Positions 44,939 through 53,982 of a stretch of DNA of 64,000 bases are shown here, one piece after another. The stretch is from positions 9,040 through 73,039 of the forward strand of contig JBCCYT010000003.1 in NCBI GenBank assembly GCA_039188975.1, read 5' to 3'. The notes below the pieces were generated by a model, which saw nothing but the letters and a program-made list of their open reading frames with translations, was not told where the DNA came from and searched no databases. Numbering within the stretch: the stretch's first letter is position 1; each line of letters begins with the position of its first letter. The DNA is from UBA11606 sp039188975. Its GTDB lineage: Bacteria; Actinomycetota; Acidimicrobiia; Acidimicrobiales; Aldehydirespiratoraceae. Both the position numbers and the translations under genes were made by a program.

Positions 44939-45925
44939 ATGACCACCCCCGTTCGTGTTGCGGTGACCGGTGCTGCCGGCCAGATCGGCTACAGCCTTCT
45001 CTTCCGGATCGCCAGTGGCTCGATGCTCGGCCCCGACCAACCTGTGATCCTCCAACTCCTGGAGATCCCGCCGGCGATGGGCGCGCTGGAGGGCGTTGCC
45101 ATGGAGCTCGACGATGGCGCATTCCCCCTGCTCGCAGGAATGACCCTGAGCGACGATCCGAACGCGGCGTTCGAAGGTGCGAACATTGCGCTGCTCGTTG
45201 GCTCCCGTCCCCGCTCGAAGGGCATGGAGCGCAAGGACTTGCTGGAGGCGAATGGTGCGATCTTCACTGCGCAGGGCAAGGCCATCAACGACAATGCAGC
45301 CGACGACATCAAGGTGCTGGTGGTCGGAAACCCGGCCAACACCAACTCGCTGATTGCGATGAACAACGCGCCCGACGTCCCCGACGCCCGATTCACCGCC
45401 ATGACCCGACTCGATCACAACCGCGCAAAGGCGCAGCTTGCTCAGAAACTCGATGTCACGGTGAACGAGATCACCAACATGACGATCTGGGGCAACCACT
45501 CCGCCACCCAGTACCCCGACCTGTTTCACTGCAGCGTGAACGGCGACAACGCGGCAGCGATGGTGAACGATCAAGACTGGCTGGAAAACACCTTCATTCC
45601 CACCGTGCAGCAGCGGGGCGCGGCGATCATCGAAGCACGAGGCCTCAGCTCGGCTGCCTCAGCAGCATCGGCCGCGGTTGACCACATCCATGACTGGATG
45701 CTCGGAACCCCCGACGGTGACTGGGTGTCGATGGCGATCCCGTCCGACGGGAGCTATGGCGTTCCCGAAGGTCTGATGTCGTCGTTCCCGGTGACGTGCG
45801 CCAACGGCGAGTACTCGATCGTCCAGGGGCTCGACATCGACGACTTCTCACAGGGCCGGATCGATGCAACGGTCGCTGAGCTGGGCGAAGAGCGCGACAC
45901 CGTTGCGGGTCTCGGCCTGATCTGA
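44939..45925 (+). CDS. mdh: Malate dehydrogenase (NAD)
   Basis: 328 residues, GGAGA 6 nt before the ATG; TAGCGT at 44894 is a likely -10. The Rossmann motif TGAAGQIGYSLLFRI, the substrate loop SRPRSKGMERKDLL, NPANTNSLIA, the catalytic region TRLDHNRAKAQLA and WGNHSATQYPD (proton-relay His) match the group of malate dehydrogenases similar to eukaryotic cytosolic MDH. It oxidises malate to oxaloacetate. Fpg follows after 4 nt and may be cotranscribed. Confidence 0.96.
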   Translation: MTTPVRVAVTGAAGQIGYSLLFRIASGSMLGPDQPVILQLLEIPPAMGALEGVAMELDDGAFPLLAGMTLSDDPNAAFEGANIALLVGSRPRSKGMERKDLLEANGAIFTAQGKAINDNAADDIKVLVVGNPANTNSLIAMNNAPDVPDARFTAMTRLDHNRAKAQLAQKLDVTVNEITNMTIWGNHSATQYPDLFHCSVNGDNAAAMVNDQDWLENTFIPTVQQRGAAIIEARGLSSAASAASAAVDHIHDWMLGTPDGDWVSMAIPSDGSYGVPEGLMSSFPVTCANGEYSIVQGLDIDDFSQGRIDATVAELGEERDTVAGLGLI

Positions 45926-45929
45926 GTCG

Positions 45930-46769
45930 GTGCCGGAGCTGCCGGAGATCACGGCGCACGCCGAGCGCCTGGCCGCCAACTACACCGGCGCGGAACTCAC
46001 CGCGTTCCGGGCGCTGCACCTGACGGCGCTCAAGACCTTCAACCCCAACCCACGCGAGACGCGCGGGTTGGCGTTGACGCGCACCGGCCACCGAGGCAAG
46101 TACCTGACGCTCACGTTCGGCGATGACCTGACCTATGTCGTGCACCTCATGCAGGGTGGTCGGATGCGGCCCGACCCAAAGCGGGCCAAGAAGCCCCGGG
46201 GTGGGATGGCCCGATGGGAATTCGCGGATGGCGGGGCGCTCCTGCTCACCGAGGCGGGTACCGAGCGCAAGGCCGGTGTGTGGTTGGTCGAAGGCGAGAC
46301 CGAGGGGATCGACCCGCTGACCGGACTGGGACCCGACGCCAACACCGTCACCCGTGACGAGCTGGCCGAGATCCTCCAGCAAGACAACGCCAGGATCCAC
46401 GGGTTTCTGCGCCGACAGGGCCATGTTGCCGGTATCGGCCGGCTTCTCGCGAACGAGATCCTCCACACCGCGATGCTCTCGCCGTTCGCGATGTCCACCA
46501 AGCTCGATGATGACGAGATCGACCGGCTTCATGCTGCGATGCAGTCGGTGATCGCTGCATCTATCGAGCACGAACGCACGCTCGACGACATCGGAAAGTC
46601 GGCCGACCGGCCAAACGACGTGCATCACCGGGTCGGGTTGCCGTGCGTTCGCTGCGGTGATGACGTCCGCTCGGTGGAGTACCGGCGCTACACGGTTGCG
46701 TACTGTGCGACCTGCCAGACCGGTGGGAAGGTGCTGGCCGACAACACCACGAGCAAGTTCTTGAAGTGA
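45930..46769 (+). CDS. DNA glycosylase, Fpg/Nei family
   Basis: 279 residues from GTG. After Met removal the protein begins PELPEI with catalytic Pro and Glu; the conserved Lys is in HRGKYLTL. The helix-two-turn-helix part contains GHVAGIGRLLANEILH (in place of the usual GxGNxYANE), and a C-terminal zinc finger has C239-x2-C242 and C259-x2-C262 with the DNA-contacting Arg in RYTVAYC. It removes oxidised bases. The short LKTFNPN region differs from classic Fpg, so Nei-like specificity is equally possible. Its end directly abuts the SCP2 gene. Confidence 0.9.
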   Translation: MPELPEITAHAERLAANYTGAELTAFRALHLTALKTFNPNPRETRGLALTRTGHRGKYLTLTFGDDLTYVVHLMQGGRMRPDPKRAKKPRGGMARWEFADGGALLLTEAGTERKAGVWLVEGETEGIDPLTGLGPDANTVTRDELAEILQQDNARIHGFLRRQGHVAGIGRLLANEILHTAMLSPFAMSTKLDDDEIDRLHAAMQSVIAASIEHERTLDDIGKSADRPNDVHHRVGLPCVRCGDDVRSVEYRRYTVAYCATCQTGGKVLADNTTSKFLK

Positions 46770-47129
46770 TCAGGCGAAACCGAGGCCGAGCTCGGCGATC
46801 TGGTCGCGATGGGCCATCAGGGACTGGACATCGCCCCCGATCCGCAGACGCCCATCGAGGAACGCCCGCTGAGCCGAGACCGAACCCGCCTGAATCCCGG
46901 TCGCCGTGGCCCGATCGGTGACGATGCGGACGTCGGCCTCGGTGTTCGGGTCTCGATCGATCCGCACGGTGCCGTCGGCGATGACCACATGCCACCGATC
47001 GTCGTCGGCTCGCCCGTCATCCGCGGCAACGACTTGCTCGATCCGCAGCTGAAGTTCGGTGGGAACGGTCGCCGCCATTGCCCGCGCCTCCACGTGGGCG
47101 AACCATGCGTCGGAGAGAAACTCAGGCAC
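46770..47129 (-). CDS. SCP2 sterol-carrier-like protein
   Basis: 119 residues from GTG 47129. Composition and blocks match small SCP2 proteins: VPTELQLRIEQVV, VVIADGTVRIDRDP, VRIVTDRATATGIQAGS and QRAFLDGRLRIGGDV. These bind hydrophobic ligands such as acyl-CoA or sterols. TAGCCT 6 nt before the start suggests a leaderless mRNA. Together with the P450 and MaoC genes it hints at lipid or sterol use. Confidence 0.8.
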   Translation of the reverse strand: MPEFLSDAWFAHVEARAMAATVPTELQLRIEQVVAADDGRADDDRWHVVIADGTVRIDRDPNTEADVRIVTDRATATGIQAGSVSAQRAFLDGRLRIGGDVQSLMAHRDQIAELGLGFA

Positions 47130-47196
47130 CTACCCAGGCTAGGGGTCGGAACGGAACGAGGCCTCGCCGGGCGTGGCCGTGCGCCGTGCCGCCGCC

Positions 47197-47202
47197 TACC
47201 CT
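47197..47202 (+). promoter_or_regulatory. Candidate leaderless -10 of the RDD gene
   Basis: TACCCT lies 7 nt before GTG 47210; the opposite-strand SCP2 gene has TAGCCT at 47136-47141 in the same geometry, so the 80-nt gap holds two back-to-back promoters. Confidence 0.4.
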
Positions 47203-47209
47203 CGGCCTG

Positions 47210-47698
47210 GTGGACACCCGGCCCGCCCCCGCAGCCGTTCGTCATCGTCTCGGTGCCCGGCTCGTCGACGCGATCACGCTCGGGTGGTTGCTCGTCTTCA
47301 TCCTGGTCGAGATCGACCAGCGCCTCCTCGGTGGCGATCCGTTTGGTCGGCGACCGCTGCAGATCGATGTCACCCAAGGCCGATCGTTGGTTTTCGTGAT
47401 CATGACCGTTGCCGCCTACGAGGTGCTTCCGGTCGTTTTGAAAGGGGCGACGTTGGGCAAGGCGTTGGTGGGCTTGCGAGTTCGAACGGTTGAGCCGGCG
47501 GCACGAGTGCCCGCAACCCGGGCCATTGCCCGCGCGCTGGTTCTCTACGGCGCACCGATCGCCTTCGGCGCCTTCGGTGGTCTGGTTGTGCTCGCGCTCG
47601 TCGCCAGTTTCGTGATCCCTGCGTCGGGGCGCGGTCTGCACGACCGGTTGGCGGGAACGACGGTTGTTTCCCTCCCTCGATCGGAGCCGGCGCCATGA
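47210..47698 (+). CDS. RDD-family membrane protein
   Basis: 162 residues from GTG 47210. RDD pattern: LGARLVDAITLGWLL (Arg-Asp pair in helix 1), then GATLGKALVGLRVRT between helices and a final GRGLHDRLAGTTVV, which is diagnostic. Three to four membrane segments. RDD proteins are of mixed function, some linked with ion or solute transport. The stop overlaps the start of the next gene. It can be compared with the RDD-like domain fused to PstC in this window. Confidence 0.88.
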   Translation: MDTRPAPAAVRHRLGARLVDAITLGWLLVFILVEIDQRLLGGDPFGRRPLQIDVTQGRSLVFVIMTVAAYEVLPVVLKGATLGKALVGLRVRTVEPAARVPATRAIARALVLYGAPIAFGAFGGLVVLALVASFVIPASGRGLHDRLAGTTVVSLPRSEPAP

Positions 47699-48348
47699 TC
47701 GACACCGACCGCCTTGATCCTGGTCATCCGCACGACGGCCTCGATGACACGATCGATATCGAATGGGTTGACCGGGCCCAGGCCCTTGCCGGTCTGCTGC
47801 GAGTCTCCGTCCGGCCGAGCATCGGATCGACGTGGTTTCTGGCTGTGGTCCATCAGCGAGGCGAGGATCCGGTGGTGGTGCTCGACTGGGAGCTGCCGGT
47901 TGTCTCGCATGCGTTCGAGTTCCGGGCACCGGGCATATGGACCGACTTCGTGTGTGAGACGCCGGTTGAACAGTGGACGATCGGACTCGAAGCCTTTGGC
48001 CTGGGGGTGGACGCAGCCGACATCTTGACCCCAGAAATGTATGGCGACCGGACACCGGTTGGTCTCGATCTCGATGTCGAGGCCGCGACTGCGCCGGATG
48101 AGCACGATGACGGCTTCGCGCACGACGTCACGGTTCGAGGCGAGGTGCTCGTCGGGTCCGATGCCTGGGAGATCGATGCGGTTGGGGTCCGTCGTCGCCG
48201 GTGGGATGGGCGGTGGCCCCGCCTCGGTTCACTGACGCCGGGGTTCGATCCCCAGACCCGAATTGCGGTGCAGTGGCCGGGGCAGCCATCGCCGGAGATC
48301 CGGGGCTGGATCATGAGCAACCGGCCCGGATGGGTCGAGCTGCCATAG
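47695..48348 (+). CDS. Uncharacterised soluble protein, 217 aa
   Basis: ATGA overlap with the RDD gene implies translational coupling. The protein is acidic, beta-rich and Trp-rich, without membrane helices (STWFLAVVHQRGEDPVVVLD, HAFEFRAPGIWTDFVCET, RGWIMSNRPGWVELP). It has the look of a lipocalin-like or heat-stable beta-barrel, but no family is recognised. An equally coupled RDD-plus-soluble-protein pair elsewhere would be the first thing to look for. Confidence 0.7.
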   Translation: MIDTDRLDPGHPHDGLDDTIDIEWVDRAQALAGLLRVSVRPSIGSTWFLAVVHQRGEDPVVVLDWELPVVSHAFEFRAPGIWTDFVCETPVEQWTIGLEAFGLGVDAADILTPEMYGDRTPVGLDLDVEAATAPDEHDDGFAHDVTVRGEVLVGSDAWEIDAVGVRRRRWDGRWPRLGSLTPGFDPQTRIAVQWPGQPSPEIRGWIMSNRPGWVELP

Positions 48349-48415
48349 AGCGTGGTTGAACGGGCAAAACGACACAGACCCGTCTACGCTCTGCGTGAGG
48401 AGGTGGGTGCGTTCC

Positions 48416-51049
48416 GTGAGGCAGCGGCTGCATGTGTTCGTGAGACGAATCGATCGGGTGGCCGTGCTCACGCTGGCGCTTGGCCTTGCGCTCACTGCCA
48501 TGGTGACGGCGTGGAGGTCCGAAGCCGTTACCTCCGCCGAGACCGACGCGATCGACGTTGCCGAAGAGCACTTTCTCGCCATCGTCGACAGCGTCGACTT
48601 TCGAACCCTCGCCCTCGCGAACGAGATCGAGATCTCGATGCGAGCGGTCGCAGCCAGCAATCCGGTCGACAACGACACGGTCCTGGGTCGGCTTCTTGCC
48701 CGCTATGAGGTGGTCGAACAGCCCGGCTTCACGGGTGCCGCATTCAGCCGAGATGGTGAGGTGCTCGTCGCTACCGACGGCTGGCCAGCGCCACTTCGCG
48801 AAGCACTCGCCGCCAGCGAGGGATCCCTCCCCAACGAACCGTCGACGACCCTGTCGAGCGAGGGTGTCCTGGTAACGATGGCAACCCGGAACGGCGTCCT
48901 TGGCTACTGGTTTGAAGCCGACGGGTTTCTGATCGACGACGAACGTGACGGCTACCCCGTGCGATCCTCGCTGGTGTTTGCGGGTGCGCCGGCCGCCGGG
49001 CACACCGAGCTCGACGCTGCCGCGCCAAGCCACTCACACGATCACGCCGATGACCATGGCCATGCCGGTGGCGAACGCGAGAGTCACGGTCACGAAACCT
49101 GGCGCCCGGCCGACCTCGACGGCGACAATCTGCACTTCCACGCCGGCACGATTGCCCACGATCACAACAATCTCTCAACGTTCGCGAGCACCGCACACTT
49201 CGATCTCCTCGGCGCCCACTGGCACCTCACGCTCGAAACCTCCGAGGGCTTCGTCGAGATCCCTACGAGTCAGGAAGTGCCGATCGTCGCGATCAGCGGG
49301 AGCGTCATCTCGCTCGGGCTCTTCCTCCTCGTTCGATCGTTGCGCCGCGAGCGCGACGAAGCCAACCGACGGTCCGCCGCTCGAGCCGAACGCTTCGCCG
49401 TTGGCTTCTCCGAATCGCCGATCGGTGTGCTCGAACTCACCCACGATCTCGTGGTCGTTTCGGCAAACCGAGCCGCGTCGGTGCTCCTCGACCGCCCGGC
49501 GCCCACCCTGGTGGATCACCGGCTGCAAACGCTGCTCACCGAGGACTCGCAGGTTCACGCTGAAGACCACATCCGGGCGGTCCTCGTCGGCGATACGCCG
49601 ACCGCTCGCAGCCATCGTCGCGAGGTCCAGCTGAGCGGCCCTGGCGGTTCCCCCGGCCCATGGGTCCAGATCACCCCTGCGGCGATCTCCCACGAAGACG
49701 GTGGTGCGGGTGTGCTCCTCCAGTTGACCGATGTCACCGAACAGCGTCGAGCCAACGCCGAACTGCAACAACGTGCGCTTCACGATGCGCTCACCGGGCT
49801 ACCGAACCGTGCCCTGCTGCTCGATCGGCTCGAACACGCATTGGCGCACGCAGCTCGGTCTCAGACCTGTACGGCGGCACTCTTCATCGACGTGGATGGG
49901 TTCAAACAGGTCAACGACTCGCTGGGGCACGGCTCCGGGGACATGTTGCTGCAAGAGGTTGCTACTCGGATCCAGGCGTCGGCGCGAACGGACGACACCG
50001 TCGCTCGATTCGGTGGCGACGAGTTCGTCGTGCTCTGCGAGGCCCTCGCCTCACCGACCGACGCCGTCGAGCTCGCCGAGCGAGTCCGTCAATCGCTCAC
50101 CCGGCCGATCCAACTGGCTGGCACGCCCATCACCGTCACCATGTGGGTGGGCGTCGCTGTCGCCCGCGCGGGCGACAGCGCCGAAGCCGTGATCCGCGAC
50201 GCCGACCTTGCCCTCTACGAAGCCAAGTCCCAGGGCCGGAACCGAAGTGTGATGTTCGCGCCCGCGATGCGAGCCGAACTTCTCGAACGGATCGATCGCG
50301 AAACCGCCCTTCAGGCGGCCGCCGACCGCGGCGAGTTTGCCGTTCACTTCCAACCGCTTCTCGATCTTCGTACCGATGTTGTGGTTGGCTTCGAAGCGCT
50401 CATCCGCTGGCACCATCAGCTCGAGGGCCTCGTGCTCCCCGCTGACTTTCTTCCATCGGCGGCGCAACTCGGCTTGTTGCCCGAGCTGGACCGCTTCGTG
50501 CTGCGCTCGGCGCTACGCCATACCCGGCTATGGAGTGAAACGCTCGGACGAACCCTGACCGTTGCCGTCAATGCGTCGTCGGCGACCATCACCGATCCGA
50601 CCTTCCCCGATGCGATCGGTACCTCCCTGGCGCTCGAGGGTGTCGATCCCCACCAGCTCATCATCGAAATCACCGAGCAAGACGTGGTCGACGTCCAGCA
50701 GGCCACCCCGGTGATCCAACGCATCCGGTCGCTCGGTGTGCAGGTTGCCATCGACGACTTCGGGACGGGCCAGAGCTCGTTTGCCCAGATCGCCTCCCTC
50801 GACTTCGACATCTTGAAGATCGACCGCTCGTTTGTGCAGCATGCCGAGACGCCTCGCGGCGCGCAGATCGTTCGGACCCTCGTCGAGATGGGCGACGCAA
50901 TGGCGGTCGCCATGGTGGCGGAAGGAGTCGAGACGGCCGCCGACCTCGAACGCGTTCGAGCGATGGGATGCACCGTTGCCCAGGGGTTTCACATCGGCGA
51001 GCCAGCATCCAGCGACGCGGTGATGGCGTCGCTCCTTGCGTCGACCTGA
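48416..51049 (+). CDS. Membrane GGDEF-EAL protein with a His-rich sensor segment
   Basis: 877 residues from GTG 48416, downstream of GAGGAGG (48397-48403); GTG 48407 and TTG 48356 are alternatives. Helix 1 (about 12-33), extracytoplasmic sensor to about 285 with a His-rich stretch (SHSHDHADDHGHAGG near 205, HFHAGTIAHDHNN near 241), helix 2 (about 288-308), PAS-like domain (about 327-440), GGDEF (RFGGDEFVVL near 532, I-site RTDD), EAL (FEALIRW near 660, DDFGTGQSS near 780, VAEGVE). Both catalytic domains look intact, so synthesis and hydrolysis of c-di-GMP are both possible. The histidines could sense zinc, nickel or copper. Confidence 0.9.
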   Translation: MRQRLHVFVRRIDRVAVLTLALGLALTAMVTAWRSEAVTSAETDAIDVAEEHFLAIVDSVDFRTLALANEIEISMRAVAASNPVDNDTVLGRLLARYEVVEQPGFTGAAFSRDGEVLVATDGWPAPLREALAASEGSLPNEPSTTLSSEGVLVTMATRNGVLGYWFEADGFLIDDERDGYPVRSSLVFAGAPAAGHTELDAAAPSHSHDHADDHGHAGGERESHGHETWRPADLDGDNLHFHAGTIAHDHNNLSTFASTAHFDLLGAHWHLTLETSEGFVEIPTSQEVPIVAISGSVISLGLFLLVRSLRRERDEANRRSAARAERFAVGFSESPIGVLELTHDLVVVSANRAASVLLDRPAPTLVDHRLQTLLTEDSQVHAEDHIRAVLVGDTPTARSHRREVQLSGPGGSPGPWVQITPAAISHEDGGAGVLLQLTDVTEQRRANAELQQRALHDALTGLPNRALLLDRLEHALAHAARSQTCTAALFIDVDGFKQVNDSLGHGSGDMLLQEVATRIQASARTDDTVARFGGDEFVVLCEALASPTDAVELAERVRQSLTRPIQLAGTPITVTMWVGVAVARAGDSAEAVIRDADLALYEAKSQGRNRSVMFAPAMRAELLERIDRETALQAAADRGEFAVHFQPLLDLRTDVVVGFEALIRWHHQLEGLVLPADFLPSAAQLGLLPELDRFVLRSALRHTRLWSETLGRTLTVAVNASSATITDPTFPDAIGTSLALEGVDPHQLIIEITEQDVVDVQQATPVIQRIRSLGVQVAIDDFGTGQSSFAQIASLDFDILKIDRSFVQHAETPRGAQIVRTLVEMGDAMAVAMVAEGVETAADLERVRAMGCTVAQGFHIGEPASSDAVMASLLAST

Positions 51050-51052
51050 GGG

Positions 51053-51961
51053 TCAGGCCGCGAAACGCTTCCCGATACGGGCGATTGCCATCACGATCAC
51101 GAAGCCCAGGACCCCGAGCGCGACCGGCCCCAGGATTTCGTCACCCGCAGGCAACTCGAGACCGGTGCCATCGATCACCTCTGACTCGTCCTCGCTGATC
51201 ACGCCAACCCCGTTCGGCCACGGCCACAGCACCCGCAACGATCCGAGCATCAATCCGACCATCGCCGCCATCACGTTGTCGCCGTGGTTGTCGAGCAGCC
51301 ATCCGAGAAAAGTCGAGAACAAGGCCAAGCCGACAATCGCTCCGATCCCAACCAGGGCAATGTCGCCGAACGCGCGGTCGTCGACGGCTCCGATCACGGC
51401 CGCATACATCCCGATCATCAACAAGATGAACGAGCCGGAGATCCCCGGCAAGATCATGGCGCAAATGGCCAAAGCCCCGGCCCCGACGAAAACGCCCGGG
51501 CTCGGGTCGGCGATCGGGCCGGACTGGAACCCCAACAAGAAGAACACGGCAACGGCGACGACCAGGGTGATCGCCAGATGGCTGCTCGTTCGCCGGTTCA
51601 CCAGATCCCAGCCGATCAACACCGAGCCAGCAACCAGGCCAAAGAACAGTCCCGCCATCTCCTCAGGGTTCTCTTCGAGTTGGGTCTCGAGCACCGAGGC
51701 AAGGCCTCCGACCGCAAGCAAGACGCCCACGCCCAACGGAACCAGGAAGAGCCAGTCGAGTCCGACCACGCGCCGCCAGAAACTCCGGATGTCAGCTCTG
51801 GCCAGACTGCCGAGCGCTCCCGCGCCCGCACGCACCTGCTCGATCAACTTCTCGTAGATCCCGACGATCAACGCAATCGTGCCGCCCGACACCCCGGGCA
51901 CGACATCAGCCGCCCCCATCAAGAAACCGCGGACGAGTTGGGCACCGATCTTGGGGAACAC
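51053..51961 (-). CDS. DUF368 polyprenyl-phosphate transporter-like membrane protein
   Basis: 302 residues from GTG 51961, preferred over a start at 52003 that would overlap the divergent hydrolase gene. About nine membrane helices; the signature GAADVVPGVSGGTIALIVGIYE and the repeat-like ILPGISGSFILLMIGMY are the two inverted DUF368 halves. Members have been shown to help return undecaprenyl phosphate across the membrane in other bacteria. The role here is inferred from family. It is tail-to-tail with the GGDEF-EAL gene, 3 nt apart. Confidence 0.88.
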   Translation of the reverse strand: MFPKIGAQLVRGFLMGAADVVPGVSGGTIALIVGIYEKLIEQVRAGAGALGSLARADIRSFWRRVVGLDWLFLVPLGVGVLLAVGGLASVLETQLEENPEEMAGLFFGLVAGSVLIGWDLVNRRTSSHLAITLVVAVAVFFLLGFQSGPIADPSPGVFVGAGALAICAMILPGISGSFILLMIGMYAAVIGAVDDRAFGDIALVGIGAIVGLALFSTFLGWLLDNHGDNVMAAMVGLMLGSLRVLWPWPNGVGVISEDESEVIDGTGLELPAGDEILGPVALGVLGFVIVMAIARIGKRFAA

Positions 51962-51987
51962 GGGGGTCAACGGTACCGTTCGCCTGG

Positions 51988-52872
51988 ATGACCAACGCGG
52001 CACGAGACGTCGACCGAGGCGAGGTCGTCCGGGTCGGCGACATCGAACTCTGGGTGGATGTCGACGGTGACGGACCGGCGGTCGTCCTGCTGGCCGGTGC
52101 CGACACGCCGGGTTTTCGCTGGGACCCAGGGTTCACCGATGCCCTTCTCGATGCTGGCTTCCAAGTCATCCGATTCGATCACCGCGACTGCGGTCGATCG
52201 AGTTTGCTCGGTCCCGATGCCGGGTACCTGCTCGATGATCTCGCGGCCGATGTGATCGGCATTCTCGACCAGTTGGGCGTTGGCCGCGCTCACCTCATCG
52301 GTCGGTCGATGGGCGGGATGGTCGGCCAGGTCCTCGCGCTTGATCAACCGACTCGGGTCGACTCGCTCACGTTGATCGGCACAACCCCCGGTGCCGGCGA
52401 CGACCGCCTCCCCGGCCCCACCGATGACTTCGTCGACAAGATGATGCACCGCCTCTACGCCGGACCCCCTACTGATCATCTCGATCGAATCGAGTGGCTC
52501 GTCGAGCTCGGGGAGTACATGGCCGGCACTGCGTTCCCCTACGACCGAGCCGAAGCCGCCCTGCTCGCCCGGGCCGAGCTGCTCACCGGATGGCAGCCCG
52601 AGTCTGGACACGGCGTAGCCGTTCACGCCTCTCCCAGCCGACTCGACCGCCTCGCCGAGATCGTTCACCCCACCATCATCATTCACGGCACCGCCGACCC
52701 CGTCTTCCCGGTCGAGCACGGCCGAGCCCTCGCCAACGGAATCGGGGGCGCGGTTCTCCTCGAAGTCGACGGTCTCGGGCACGAAACCCCGGCCCCGATG
52801 CTCGCTGCCCTTGCGCCGACCATCATTGGTCACCTGCATGCAGCAGAGCGGGCCGGCCCCCCGTCGACCTGA
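51988..52872 (+). CDS. Alpha/beta hydrolase
   Basis: 294 residues. Nucleophile elbow GRSMGGM with Ser near 109, oxyanion region LLAGADTPGF, acid TADPVFP and His in GLGHETPAP. HRDCGRS and the overall length resemble esterase or haloperoxidase-like actinobacterial hydrolases. TACCGT lies 8 nt before the ATG. Substrate not predictable. A perfect 10-bp-stem hairpin follows the stop by 7 nt. Confidence 0.9.
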   Translation: MTNAARDVDRGEVVRVGDIELWVDVDGDGPAVVLLAGADTPGFRWDPGFTDALLDAGFQVIRFDHRDCGRSSLLGPDAGYLLDDLAADVIGILDQLGVGRAHLIGRSMGGMVGQVLALDQPTRVDSLTLIGTTPGAGDDRLPGPTDDFVDKMMHRLYAGPPTDHLDRIEWLVELGEYMAGTAFPYDRAEAALLARAELLTGWQPESGHGVAVHASPSRLDRLAEIVHPTIIIHGTADPVFPVEHGRALANGIGGAVLLEVDGLGHETPAPMLAALAPTIIGHLHAAERAGPPST

Positions 52873-52879
52873 CGCGAAC

Positions 52880-52905
52880 GAGGCGCCCCGGGGCAGGGGC
52901 GCCTC
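52880..52905 (+). terminator. Strong hairpin after the hydrolase gene
   Basis: GAGGCGCCCC (52880-52889), 6-nt loop GGGGCA, GGGGCGCCTC (52896-52905): a perfect 10-bp GC-rich stem starting 7 nt after the stop. No U-tract. It is symmetric and may also stop transcripts from the opposite strand. Confidence 0.65.
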
Positions 52906-53180
52906 ATCCACGAAAGGCAGTGTCCGACAAACAGCCACGCAACACAGTTGGCGGAGCGGATGCCTGGCTGCTCTGGTGTCGAACTTCCTTTCGATCACAA
53001 CGAGTTCGAGGCGAGTGCAGCGCGCGAACTCTTCACTGCTGTGACCCTGTCAACGTCGCACCCGATCGCACGCCGGTCAACCGACACCGCACAGCGTGGT
53101 CGACTCTGATGGTGAGCGATCGTCGCGCGGAAGCGCGTCGTACCTCGAGGGACGGTTGCGGCGGGATCGCCGCATCGACA
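52906..53180. other. Gene-free stretch before sdhB
   Basis: 275 nt without a convincing gene, promoter or RNA on either strand. Short open frames here lack codon bias and family patterns. It forms the 3' flank of the sdhCAB operon. Confidence 0.6.
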
Positions 53181-53954
53181 TCAGCGCTGTGATGCCAGGC
53201 TGCGGTTCTTGATCTTCGACTTCACGTAGTCACGGTTCATGAACGCAATGAAGTCGAGCGAGATTTCCTTCGGGCAGGCCTCGGCGCACTCCCCGTGGTT
53301 GGTGCATGAACCAAAGAAGTCTTCCATGGTCTCGACCATGGCCTCGGTGCGCTTCCACCGCTCGGGCTGACCCTGGGGCAGCGTGTTGAGGTGGTGGAGC
53401 TTCGCCGAGGTGAACAGCTGGCCCGCCGAATTCGGACACGCTGCCACACAGGCACCGCAGCCGATGCAGGCTGCGGCGTCCATCGACGTGTCGGCCACTT
53501 CCTTCGGGATCGGGATCTCGTTGGCGTCCGGCGCCGTACCGGTCGGCGCCGAGATGTAGCCGCCGGCCTCGACGATGCGGTCGAATGCTCGACGGTCGAC
53601 TTCCAGATCTTTCAGGATCGGAAACGAGGTCGCCTGCCACGGCTCGACGACGATTTCGTCGCCGTCGTTGAACTTGCGCATGTGGAGCTGGCAGGTCGCC
53701 GTGGCTTTCTCCGGGCCGTGGGCCTGGCCGTTGATCATCACGCCGCAGGTGCCGCAGATACCTTCACGGCAGTCATGGCCGAAGGCCACCGGCTCGACAT
53801 CATCGGCGATCAAGCGCTCGTTGACGACGTCGAGCATCTCCAGGAAGGACGCGTCCTCCGGGATGCCGTGGGCGTCGACGTCGAGGAAGTGACCCTGGGC
53901 GTGAGGGCCCGCTTGGCGCCAGATCTTCAGCTTGAGATTCAGGATTTTGCTCAT
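53181..53954 (-). CDS. sdhB: Succinate dehydrogenase iron-sulfur subunit
   Basis: 257 residues. Ferredoxin domain with CREGICGTCG for [2Fe-2S], then CIGCGACVAACPN and CAEACPKE for the [4Fe-4S] and [3Fe-4S] clusters. HDCREGICG and the GSCTNHGECAEACP block match the SdhB of b558-type (type B) complexes. It transfers electrons from SdhA to the membrane anchor. 28 nt after sdhA, last gene of the operon. Confidence 0.96.
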   Translation of the reverse strand: MSKILNLKLKIWRQAGPHAQGHFLDVDAHGIPEDASFLEMLDVVNERLIADDVEPVAFGHDCREGICGTCGVMINGQAHGPEKATATCQLHMRKFNDGDEIVVEPWQATSFPILKDLEVDRRAFDRIVEAGGYISAPTGTAPDANEIPIPKEVADTSMDAAACIGCGACVAACPNSAGQLFTSAKLHHLNTLPQGQPERWKRTEAMVETMEDFFGSCTNHGECAEACPKEISLDFIAFMNRDYVKSKIKNRSLASQR

Positions 53955-53982
53955 CGTTTTCAGATTCCTCGCTGATCCCAGA

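Noticed and set aside
48241..48260. tRNA T-loop-like GGTTCGATCCC
   Set aside because: No acceptor stem or anticodon arm around it; it lies inside a coding frame.
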